A DNA stretch of 64,000 nt from Pseudoips prasinana (taxonomy: Eukaryota > Arthropoda > Insecta > Lepidoptera > Nolidae), in the NCBI GenBank assembly GCA_951640165.1, contig OX621234.1, forward strand, positions 9,119,001-9,183,000, given 5' to 3'. The number at the start of each line of letters is the position of its first letter. The first letter of the stretch is position 1. The position numbers and the translations under genes were made by a program. This document shows positions 45,185-56,600 of the stretch, piece after piece. The notes beneath the pieces were generated by a model, which was given only the letters and a program-made list of their open reading frames with translations, was not told the origin of the DNA and ran no database searches.

Positions 45185-45380
45185 ACAGACGCTAGCACAT
45201 CCAGCTACCCCAATCTTCAAATTTCTTTTAAAAATCTATAAAAGAAATTTGAAGATTGGGGTAGCTGGATTTTAACTTTATCACATAAGCATTTATTAAA
45301 TTTCCTCAATTAAAAGTGAACCTTTCACTTTTAATTGAGGAAATTGTACAGATTCGGGTAGCTGGATATGCTGGCGTTAG
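45185..45380. mobile_element. Palindromic MITE P, rearranged copy
   Basis: Outer ends GTACAGACGCTAGCACATCC and GGATATGCTGGCGTTAGC are kept. Inside there are two smaller perfect palindromes side by side. One is built on CTACCCCAATCTTCAAATTT with its complement, the other on AATTTCCTCAATTAAAAGTG with its complement. The copy is about 60 bases longer than normal. Confidence 0.7.
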
Positions 45381-45480
45381 CTCACAAGTTCGATGAAAAA
45401 TACGATATAACATTTAGATCTGATTGCAGTTACAAATAAACGTGAATGAATTATGTTTGATGTTTCCGATGTCATTAATA

Positions 45481-45796
45481 TCTATATATAATAAAATCAT
45501 AGGAAAGTCATAACTGAACATTGAATATTTTTCAAAAAGGATACTTGGGGCGTGATCTACAATCGACATCGAAGCCAAAAATATAGTTTTTAGAATAGTT
45601 GTCTGTTTATCTGTATGTATGTCCAGGCTAAACCTATAAAGTACTGCATGGATTTACTTCAAATTTTGCATGAATATTACTAAGAAGACGGGTCAACATA
45701 TAGGCTACATATTATCATGCTCTCAACTACGCTACGGGGGAGGAGCTGTGATAATTTTTTAAATTTAACGCGTGTAATACCGCGGGGCACAGCTAG
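45481..45796 (+). mobile_element. Helitron-like A, full-length copy
   Basis: TCTATATATAATAAAATC start after A and GGGGCACAGCTAG end before T. Small changes in the hairpin (GCGTGTAATACCGCG) and a CTACG duplication near 45730 set it apart from the 2441 copy. Confidence 0.7.
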
Positions 45797-45909
45797 TAAA
45801 AGATAAACCATATTGACCTTGCACATGAAAGTGATTTCCAAGACTGAGAAATCTTTTAAGAATGTTTTATAGAAATGATTGTATTTGGACTTCAATACAA
45901 TCATATATA

Positions 45910-46819
45910 TCTATATATATAAAAATCAATGCCACTTTTCGTTGTAATGTTATAACTCAACAACGCCTTTACTGATTTGGCTAATTTTGGTCTTGAATTA
46001 TTCTTGGAAGTCCAGGGAAGGTTTGTACGTAGAGAAAATTTTAAAAAAGTATTGAAAATGTATAAAATCAACATCTTTTGGAAATTTAAAATAATTTATT
46101 GTTTGAATAAATGGACTTAATAATCATTTTTTTATTACTATGCCTTATACGTAGCGATAAGCACGTACCGGGCCGCTAGTATATATTATAAAAATCAATG
46201 CCACTTTTCGTTGTAATGTTATAACTCAACAACGCCTTTACCGATTTGGCTAATTTTGGTCTTGAATTATTTGTGGAAGTCCAGGGAAGGTTTGTACGTA
46301 GAGAAAATTTAAAAAAGTCTTGAAAACGTGTAAAATCAACATCTTTTAGCAATTTAAAATATTTTTTTGTTTGAATAAATGAACTTAATAATATTTTTGT
46401 TTTATTACTATGCCTTATATATATATATTATAAAAATCAATGCCACTTTTCATTGTAATGTTATAACTCAACAACGCCTTTACCGATTTGGCTAATTTTG
46501 GTCTTGAATTATTTGTGGAAGTCCAGGGAAGGTTTGTACGTAGAGAAAATTTAAAAAAGTCTTGAAAAAGTGTAAAATCAACATCTTTTAGCAATTTAAA
46601 ATATTTTTTTGTTTGAATAAATGAACTTAATAATATTTTTTTTATTTTACTTTAATATTTTACTTAATAATATTTTTTTTATTTATACGCAGTGAAGCAC
46701 GTACCGGGCCCTAGCGGCCCGGTACGTGCTTCACTACGTATAAGGCATAGTAATAAAAAAAAAAATTATTAAGTTCATTTATTCAAACAAAAAAATATTT
46801 TAAATTGCTAAAAGATTAA
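45910..46819. mobile_element. Cluster of four Helitron-like B copies, three tandem plus one inverted
   Basis: Copy 1 is complete: 45910..46179, TC start to GGGCCGCTAG. Copy 2 (46180..about 46420) follows without its own TC start and stops at GCCTTATA. Copy 3 (about 46421..46714) has a stutter of TTTACTTAATAATA units before its GTGAAGCACGTACC end and CTAG. Copy 4 (46711..46819) is on the - strand, 5'-truncated, and shares that CTAG, so copies 3 and 4 meet tail to tail as a long inverted repeat. Confidence 0.72.
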
Positions 46820-47288
46820 GTTATAATATATTAATACGTGAAGCAAAAACTATGTAACCCTTTGACGAAAATTGGTAGGGATATAAAATTTGGAACATTT
46901 AAAGTTCTTATGGAGAAGGAGTGTAAGCTAAAAAGCTAATTTTTATATAGTAGGAGTTACAAGTAAATTATTCGAATAAAATAACATTCCACACTCTACC
47001 ATACTTTTGACACACCGACAAACTGAGTGTCAAAAACTGAGAACAGAATAATACTATTGTCGTTAATGTCTGTAGTCTTTGACAATAGAACCTTAATGTA
47101 ATGAATTTCGAACAAGTGCGTATTAATAACTAATCCACCGGAATCAGATTACCTTGTGTTTCGACTTAACGATGATTAAATTAGTTGTTAGCTTTCGAAA
47201 AGTTGGAATAATTATATCTAGCAGCTTCAAGCATGTAGCATGAACATCAATATTAAGTTTATTCACTATTATCTACATTTATTTATAA
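46820..47288. other. No gene recognised
   Basis: AT-rich presumed intron between the cluster and the next Helitron-like copy. Confidence 0.4.
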
Positions 47289-47463
47289 CTAGCTGTGCCC
47301 CACGGTTTTACCCGTGCTAATCTTTATAAATTAGCCTATGTGTTAATCTAGGGTGTCAGTTAACTCCATACCAAATTTTATTAAAATCGCTTCAGCCGTT
47401 TAGGCGTAAAGAAGTAACAAACATACACACTCACAAACTTTCGCCTTTATAATATTGGTGTGA
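47289..47463 (-). mobile_element. Lep1-type Helitron-like element, full-length
   Basis: CTAG end at 47289 next to A, then CTGTGCCCCACGGTTTTACC. The TC start is at 47462..47463 (complement), within AATATTGGTGTGATT. Complete except for one changed hairpin pair. Confidence 0.7.
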
Positions 47464-48369
47464 TTAGTGTGACTAGCAATGTCCGCGACTTCGTTCGCGT
47501 GGTTGTTGAAAACTAAACCACGTAATTTAGATAAGAGTAACAAAGGAATCCATGGACTAATAAAGAAATTGCGAATTAAGGACTTATAACTTTATTCAAT
47601 AAGACACTTATGTTAGTGCTTTTCTATATACCTACTATTTTAACTGTGAAATCACCAGAAGTATATACAAAATGGTTCGGGGGAATCATGAGATCTACCT
47701 TTACTTATTCTTATCCTTTCACATTTCGACTACGCAGCGAAAGGTTTGGTTTATTTTTCTACAAGGAATTCTCAAGGAAAATATCAAACGAATAAATCAA
47801 ATATACTTATTGCAATCAAGTGTTAGGTGCACACCACAAAACAATAGAAGTTACCGAAAAGCTATATATTTACGAATATTAAATAATGAACAGTCAGTCG
47901 GGCATGTTCGAATAAATTCGATTCGAATGAAATATAAACTAAATAGTAGATACTTCAAATTGCGGATCATTTTATTACGTATAAAATTATCTAGGTTCAT
48001 TGGTTTCGAACTTTTTACAAAGTCTGTAACAAAAAACATCCTGTCCTTTTCATAAGTACTATAAGTTACAAATAAATAATATTTGTTAAGTGGGTGATAT
48101 TAAAATCTGGGCCAGTACCTACTAGAGGTAAAGTTGTGCCAATATATACACGTGTCTTGAAGACGATTTAAAAGGTAGCTTTATTTATTTACTACGCATG
48201 TCGAGAATATAACCACATATATTACAGATAATAACAGCTTCGGATTAAGGCCGGTCTTTATCCAAATTATAGGCATTCAATAGCGACGTTGCGATATTAA
48301 TTCGTCGTATACTTTTCGTCAAATTCGTTTATTTACGTCACTTGATTTGATTCAGAATCTCAAGCTCTA
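47464..48369. other. No gene recognised
   Basis: Presumed intron. ORFs of 61 and 127 codons at 47610..48055 overlap in two + frames with a third on the - strand. Composition is unlike a conserved protein, so I reject them as genes. TCCGCGACTTCGTTCGCGTG near 47484 is a stray Helitron-like 3' end. Confidence 0.45.
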
Positions 48370-48720
48370 TATAATAATAGAATAGAATATAATTTTTCTT
48401 TATTCAAGTAAAAAGACTCAACAAGATTGTTGAAACAAACTTACGACTATGTTAGTAAGCACAGACATTCAAATAAAAACAAGGAAACGTCAATAAATAA
48501 AAGTAAATAATAAATAAAGGTTGTGTCACTGTTGTGCCATCCCATGGGAGATCGCACTACAGGGACCAACGTATTTACAGTCCAGTGGACTGGCAACTAT
48601 GCCTAAGACGCTGTTTGGGGCTGCCCCACACTGTGCGTACCAGGGAAGCACGCCTGACTCACTACAGAAACGGGACAGCTCAACAAGTATCCTGAATAGA
48701 AATTTATTTCAGTATTTAAA
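48370..48720. mobile_element. Probable retroelement 3' region
   Basis: AATAGAATAGAATATAATTTT precedes a TTTCTTTATTCAAG stretch. After AT-rich DNA a GC-rich block (CCCATGGGAGATCGCAC through AAGCACGCCTGACTCAC) is open for about 50 codons. This looks like the antisense 3' end of an old non-LTR element, but I cannot name it. Confidence 0.35.
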
Positions 48721-50040
48721 GGTTTCCACTATAAATTATATTTTAAATATCAAAATAAATTTCGATTTCATACTAAACTCCACATATGCGACCTTTCAAT
48801 CGAAATTATAATTTATATTGGAAATCTTCATCTTAGGATGAGCTTATATTCAAAATTTTCTTATACTGATAATATTTCAATGAATTATAGTTCCTAATAA
48901 ATAAATCGTTTTGCCAGTGATTCTTAGGACAAATTTATGAAAAAGCAAAATCCCTGACACTAACACCAAAACTAATTAGATAATTTCCGCCTATTTAAAA
49001 AAATGTACTGTCAGTTTCACACTGTACAAGTAGCGCCCTCTGCTTACCACCAAATCTATCTTACCATTAACCAATTCGCACCGGAATTGACAAGAACCCT
49101 TAAGCCGACTTCCAATAAAACACTAGTAGCCAAAGTTTATTACCACGGTTTAGATCCGATTGAGATATATTTTGAAATGTTAGCCAGTTAGCCTAGGAGG
49201 CTTTCATTACTTCACTGCACTATAATTGACACATCAAAAATCAAACTAGTTATACTTAAGTTGTGGACAAAACCGTACTGCCATTTAGACGGCCTATACA
49301 ACGCCATCTAGAGAATCAGACGGAAACAATTAAATAATATTAAACACCTGGTGTCTGGCACAGATTGTTTACGTGCCGTGCACCGATTGCAATAGTTTCA
49401 GACAGTAACTTGACCATATTTTATCACCAGACTGTAGTTTACTCGGTGTTGCGGTTGTGTGCCGATAGATGGCGGGGAGGCTGTCGTTTTCTCCCACCAA
49501 AGTGAGATAAGTAGTTACTACGGTAGTACCTAGTCAACAATTATGGGCTACCAAGACGAAGATTCAAAACACACTCTTTTAATTTCATTTATTAACTCGT
49601 TAACAATATACATTGTGTTCGAAGTACAATTCACTTATAACTAGCAGTTTTCAATGACACAAATACAATAAACAATTACATAACCAGTCAATATTATCTT
49701 TAAATTCTTACTTTAATATTTAACTCACAATTTAATTTCACTTTTATTTTTAAGTTAGATAATTTATAATTTTATTTTTAATTAATGTAATTTATACACG
49801 CCAATCTACAATTTCGCATGTGGTGTTAACCTGTAACTGGTTGCTACACAAGAAAATGTATTGTGTAAGTTAAGATATACCAAACTCAAATTTAATGTGT
49901 AAGCAATTGTTGGTTAACCTTATAAACAAAAATAAATTAAATATTAAATAATGTAATAACATTAAATAAAATAAAACTAATCTACAACACCCAGAAATTG
50001 TACAATAAAATTAACCAGTGCAATTAACTTAATAGGATTT
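48721..50040. other. No gene recognised
   Basis: Presumed intron. GATAGATGGCGGGGAGG near 49463 and a TTTTAATTTCATTTATTAACT stretch near 49575 vaguely resemble LTR parts, but no partner copy is in the window. The 62-codon ORF at 49003 has no domain. The segment ends at the CAATT target site of the LTR element. Confidence 0.4.
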
Positions 50041-50045
50041 CAATT
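50041..50045. repeat. Target site duplication, left copy
   Basis: CAATT directly before the LTR start TGTACGGG; repeated at 59048..59052 directly after the right LTR end. Confidence 0.92.
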
Positions 50046-50651
50046 TGTACGGGCATAAGATAATTTGTAGGGTCAAATTAACCAACGCTCGCACGTAACC
50101 TACTCCTTACTGTGTACCACTCGTAAAAGTCCTACCACCCTAGCCTAACCATATGTACTGATAACATATAATTATATAGATAGGTACGGGAAGCCTGTTG
50201 CCAGGAGACCTAAGGCAACAGACGGAAACTATGAAGGAAGCAGGGGTGTGTACGTAGTGCAATGTACACAGGAGAGAGGGTTTTCTCACTGCCGGTCAAG
50301 CAGGCTCACAAGACCGATCGTACTGACGGCTAAAGGTGTCTTGGCCGCAGTGAGAGGTGGTGACAGGGTAATGAGCCAAAGTCGGATTCAACGTAATGAC
50401 TGCTTTTATTTACAATATTAAAATCTTATATACTAATCTTAAACTAAATACACATTCACGCCTATTCACTTGTGTGCCATCCGTGTGTTGCGTCGACGCT
50501 GCAGTCTTCAATATTTCGGTCAGTTGTATGCTGACGCTGAGCTGTACTTTGTCCCAAGATGCGTCGATGTAGTAAATTTGTCATTGATTGCTGTGTTGAT
50601 ATAAATTAATTAGGGTTCCTTGAAGTAAATATTATGGTTCACATGTGAACA
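50046..50651 (-). repeat. 3' LTR of the BEL/Pao element
   Basis: 606 bases, TG...CA on either strand. On the - strand it begins TGTTCACATGTGAACC, whose bases 2-15 are a perfect palindrome, and ends GCCCGTACA. The polyadenylation signal AATAAA lies at 50405..50410, just before the inferred start of R (A at 50401), so R is probably short. The last four codons and stop of the polyprotein lie inside it (50639..50651). Confidence 0.93.
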
Positions 50652-53600
50652 TTCTGCCGCCTCTCGGGAATAGGCTTCAGTTCATATAGTTCAGTTGTCC
50701 CGCTGGTGATGGTCGGTATCTCATTGGTTGAGTTTTTCGTTGACGTGAAGTTCTTTGTCGACTGTCGATTCGGTTGGCTGTAAATAGTATCGTCTGCGCT
50801 GCCTGGTCTCGTTGTTGGTTGTTTGGCACATGGTTCCTTGGGATGCCTGGTGTTGCGCTGTATTGCCGTTCTAATACAGTTTATCATTTTTGGACCATAA
50901 CGTACGATTACTATCGCTAATATTAACATGAGTAGTGACGATATAAAACTAACTACATAAGTATGGGAATAAATTTGTTTCCAAATGGTATTATTTAGTT
51001 CTAATTTTAAACTATTTTCATTGTTAACTAAATTTAGAAAAAAATCTCGTGAGTTACCTATTACTTCCTCTTTAGACATATTTACAATTTTATTACTAGT
51101 GGACACGTATGTATCTATAGTGAAATTTATCTGTTTTGAATATGATGATGCTATTTGTGCTGACACTGATCTTTGAGCGGCAAGTATGCTGTTGGTTGAT
51201 TTAATGATACAAGTGTCGGAGATTTTTATTACACCGACATTTTGAAGCACTACTTCCTCTCGTTGTCCATCACAAACTATTGATGCAGTGGTACTGTCCT
51301 TAGCTAAAAACATCCAAGTGTTCTGCATGCATAGTTGTTTCCACATTATGCTACTTGGTATGTCAAAACTTTTTACAGGGCATTTCGTTCGTGTCTCATT
51401 TTTGAAGAGTTGGTCAATAATGCAATTTTTATTTAATTGCATATTTTTCACCGCCCCAGGAAAACAAATAAAATGGTGATCTCTCTGCAGACAACTCTTG
51501 TATTCGTCATGATTTAACTCAAAATATAGCTCATTGTTATAGTCTAATGCTATGTAAGGTTTTGAAATTTCTATGCTTTGAAATGACTTATGAGCATCCT
51601 TCTTTGGAATCGGTGTGGTATGAATCAACGTATACTTGTTAATATCTTGAATAGGAAAGTATGCATGAACTAGTATGTGGCTAATGTTTTCAAATATTTT
51701 GGTTTCTAGTAAGTGTTGTTGAATGATTTTCAAATTAGATGGAAGTTTTTTATTAGCTGACAATATCAAATCGCTAACATTTTTTGGTGACAACACGCTA
51801 TATACCGTTGTTTTACTTAGATAGATATCTAGTAATCCATTATAATAATCTATGATTTCCGTAATGTAGTTATTTGCAAGTTGGTACGTCTGCATTATTT
51901 GAATTTTTATTCTGTTGTGGTCGATCGTAGTATACCAGTGGTTGTAGTTATTTATGTATTCTATTACATGATTAATTTTTGTTTGAAAACCTTCCAGTTT
52001 TTTTCTTATTCTCTCCTCAGTACTGTTAACTTGTGAAATAGTTGAGATCATGAATTTAGTTTGATGGTTAGCTGCTTTAATTAATTTTTCTTGATTCATA
52101 TTCAGTGAGTTTATATCTTTGTAGACTTCATCATTTACGCCAAAAATTGACGTTAGAAATTGCCCTAATAGTCCTCTCTTCTTCCTGGTTTGATTAACTT
52201 CTGTTAAGTATTCTTTGATTCGCTCATATTTTGTTTCTTGTTCAATTAAGTGGTGATATAGTTGTTTGCAGTGAGTTTCTGTTGTTACGACTTCTGTATT
52301 ACTGCAGAGTATATTGAATTTGGATGTTACTGTTTTTATTCTCATGTAGTCTTGTTGTAGGCGTTGTCTTTCAAAATGTTTTTCTATCCTAAACATTCCT
52401 CTGTCGATGCTTGCTGTTCCTATTTGCTCAACGTATATTCCTGGTGATAAACTTTTTATAAAATATGTGGTTGTTGATGTTACTGTACTGAACATTTGTA
52501 TAATTATTAATAAGTATATGAACCATTTTGAACAGTTACTGGCTGTTTTGGTTTGGTTTCCATTACTATTTCTTGTATAAGTTTTTCTCATATTCGTATG
52601 TACAGTGTTTGATGCAACATTGTTACAACTGTGATCGTCCTTATTTGATTTTATAGGTAATGGAATTAGGGTATGAATTGATCTTTTTAGCGTGGAGCCC
52701 GACGGTTTTAGAAGTGTCACAACTCTAGTTAAACCATCGTTTCCAACGTGTACTTCTTTAACTTTTGCAAGTGGCCATTTGCTAGGATTAATATTTTCAT
52801 CTTTTATAATTACTACGGATCCAATATCTAAATTTTCTTGATTTTTCTTCCATTTGTATCTTTGTTGTAATTGTTGTAGATAGTCATTAGTCCAACTTTT
52901 CCAGAAATCTTTTTTCATTCTTTGAATATGTTTCCATCTATTCACAAGGTCGGTGTTGATGTTCGATAGCGGATCCGGTACGCCGACCGCTTCTCTACCA
53001 ATAAGGAAATGACTCGGTGTTAATACTACGTTGTCGTTTATATCTTCACTTTGTGCACATAATGGTCTTGAATTCAGGCATGCTTCCGTTTGATGCAGAA
53101 ATGTAGTTAACTCTTCATATGTTAGAGTCTGCTCTCCTATTACTCTGCGCAAATGATGCTTCATTGACTTGACTCCTGCTTCCCATATACCTCCGAAATG
53201 GGGTGATGACGGTGGAATAAAATGCCAGTGTGTTCCAATGTTTGCCATGGTGTTTTGAAAGTCATTTGATTGAGTTATTATCAACAGTTCTCTATATAAG
53301 AAGTTGGCCGCACCCACAAAATTTGTTGCGTTGTCACTATAAATATGTGCCACTGGACCTCTGCGTGCCATGAATCTCCTTAACGCGGCGATGAATGATT
53401 CTGTTGACAAATCACCCACTAATTCTAAATGTATGGCTTTAGTTGATAAACAGACAAATATTGCAATGTATCCTTTGTACGATTTATGACCCCGACCTTT
53501 CATTGCTCTAACCTGGACTGGACCTGCATAGTCTATGCCTGTGTGGCTAAATGGATATGATTCCGTTACTCTGGCTTTTGGTAATGCCCCCATTTTCTGT

Positions 53601-56600
53601 GACATTGTAGCTGACTTATATCGTATGCATTTCACACACTTTCTTATATGGCCTTTTACTAAACGTTTTCCTCCAAGTATCCAATACTTCTGTCGTATAT
53701 ACGCCAAGGTTAAACGATTGCCTCCGTGTAATGTGTTTATGTGAGCGTCGTGTACTAAGATTGCAACTATGTGGTGGTGGTGGGGTAATAGAATTGGATG
53801 CTTTTGGTCGTATGGAAGATTTGAGTTTTGAAGTCTTCCTCCCACTCGTAATAATCCATCTGGATCAATAAACGGATCCAAACATGCAATTTTATTGTTT
53901 TTGAGTAGTAATCCACTTTTGATAGTTTTGTATTCTTCCAAAAATTCGACTCGCTGAACAAGTAGTATAATTTGGACAGTTGTTCTATTAATTTCCGTAC
54001 GAGTTAATGGTTTAATGTTTCTTTGTTTGTCTCTGAACCTGTAACAATAAGATAATACTCGTACCATTTTTTGAAAACTCGCAAATCTTTCCCAAATAGT
54101 GTCCTGTTGTTGAACATTATTCGTTATGTGGTAACAACGCTTAATTTCTTCACATATTTCTGGTATAGTCTTTGTACTAGGGATGTAGCCGGTTTTTAAC
54201 CAATCTGGTCCATTCCACCACAAATCAAAATTTTTAAGTTTGTTCGGGACAACCCCCCTTGTAATGACGTCAGCAAGATTTTGAGATGTATTTATGTAGT
54301 ACCACTTTCCTTGAGGTAACTTTTTTTGTATTTCGGAAACCCTGTTTGCCACGAACGTTTTCCATTTGTCTGCCTCTCCTTTAATCCAACCAAGGGTGAT
54401 CATAGAGTCTGACCAACAATATATGTTTGTAATCGGAATTTTCATTTCGTTTACAATCTTCTGCATTAATTTCGCGAGTAAAACGGCTGCACATAACTCT
54501 AATTTAGGTAACGTAGTTTTTTGTTTCTTTGGTGCCACCTTAGATTTTGCTTGTAGTAAGGTGACATCATATGTGTTATTTCCTTTATATATTCGACAGT
54601 ATACTACTGCACCGTACGCTTTTTCTGATGCATCACTGAATCCATGTAATTCCGCTTGTGAATCAGTTGTAAATTTGCACCATCTTGGAATAGAAATGTT
54701 CTCAAGTGCTTTTAATTGATCTTGTATATCTACCCATCTACTTTTGATAGCGTTATCTACAGGTTGATCCCATTCTGTACCATTTGTCCATAGTTCCTGG
54801 ATTATAAGTTTCATATTTATTAGAACGGGTGCCAGCCAGCCGAGTGGGTCAAACAATTTTGTAATTTCTGATAAAATAAACCGTTTTGTTGGTATTTCCA
54901 TTTTATTGACTGTAACCGAGAATGAAAAACTGTCTTTTAGTGGTGACCATAATATCCCTAGTGATTTTTTAGTTTCATCAAGAGGAATTTTCATCATTTG
55001 GTTATCCTGATTTTCATTGGGTATATTCCGTAATAACTCAACGTTATTGGATGACCATTTCCTTAAGTTGAATCCACCTGCTTGTAGCATATGTATTAGA
55101 TCTGTTTGCAATATTTTTGCTGACTCAACGTCATTTTCTCCTGATAACATGTCATCTACAAAAAAATCTTGAAGCGCTACTTGACTGGGTTTGGGGTACT
55201 TCTTTTTTTCACTCATAGCTAGTTGTTGTAATGTTCTGATTGCTAAGTAAGGTGCAGATGAGGTTCCGTATGTTACAGTGGTCAATTCATATTCATCCAT
55301 TGGTTGTTTCGGGGAATCTCTCCAAAGTATTCTTTGAAATGTCCAATCTTCTTTACCAATTTTTATAAATCTATACATCTTCTCTATGTCAGCCATAAAC
55401 ACTATTTTGTGCTTACGCCAGCGTAATAAGATCGATGCTAAATCTTGCTGTAATCTTGGGCCCACATACATATTGTCATTTAAGCTTATCTGGGAGCTTG
55501 ATTTACTTGACGCATCAAACACTACTCGTAACTTCGTGGTCAATGAATCTTCTTTAATCACGGGTTGATGAGGGATGTAGTATTTTCCTTGATAATAATC
55601 GGATTTCGGCACTTTTGTCATGTGACCCATCTCTAAGTATTCGGTAAGGAAGTCTTGGTATTTGATTTGTAAGCTTTTATCTTTGGCAAACTTTCTTTCT
55701 AATTGTAAAAGCCTTGCAGCGGCTTTTTGGCGAGAATTCCCGTAACTTACATTATATTGTTTGAAAGGAAGCCTTACAGTGTATGTTCCATCTGGATTTC
55801 TCACAGTAGTTTCTTGGTAAAAATTTTCACACATACGGTCATTATTGGACAATTGATACTTTTCAGGTACTTCTTCTATTTCCCAAAACTTGCTTATTTG
55901 TTGGATTTCGGTAGTACGGGTTGTCATACTAATTATTTTAATATTTGTAATAGTGTTACAGGAAATTCCGGATAAAATCCACCCAAACTCGGTATCTTGT
56001 GCGATAATTCCATCTTGTATTTTTTGTAACCCTTTTAGCAATAGTTTGCTATATTCTTGAGCTCCTAGTATTATATCTATTGGGCCTTGTTTGTAATAGG
56101 TAGGATCTGCTATTAGTTTGTTTTCTAAATAGTTTGTATGTAGTTGTGGTATAGTTCTCTTCGGTAGGGAACCAGTTAGCTTCGGTAGTACAATAAGTGT
56201 GACAGGTAATTTATATTTGCTAGTGAATCTTGGTTGTAGTACAACGTTAATACAATAGTTCGACGTTTTAGGTTTGTCGTCAGCAATACCGATTATTTCA
56301 GTTTGTATTTTGCTGCGCGGATATGATAATATTTGTGCTGTTTCTTCCGTGCAAAAGGATGCCTCGGACCCTTGATCATACAATACTCTTAACAAGTGTG
56401 GTGTTCCATCTATGGCGTTTGCTCGTACGAGGGCTGTCGCCAACAACGTTGTTTTTTGTATGTCAGGTTTGGTAGTGGTAGATATGTTTGACAAAGTTTT
56501 TGTCTCATTTTTACTAGTGAACGGGATCACTGAGTTACGACTTTCCGACCCCCTAGGGTTTTCATGTCTCGGGCTTGAAGTGGTGAATTGTTTAGAATGT

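Noticed and set aside
47610..48055. Overlapping ORFs of 61 and 127 codons
   Set aside because: Three frames on both strands are open at once, composition is AT-driven, and no domain or splice context supports a gene.
48521..48811. 96-codon ORF
   Set aside because: The first half lies in what looks like a retroelement 3' region and the second half is AT-rich filler.
49330..50040. Solo LTR left of the BEL/Pao element
   Set aside because: A vague LTR-like composition was seen, but no TG...CA boundaries with a duplication and no second copy in the window.
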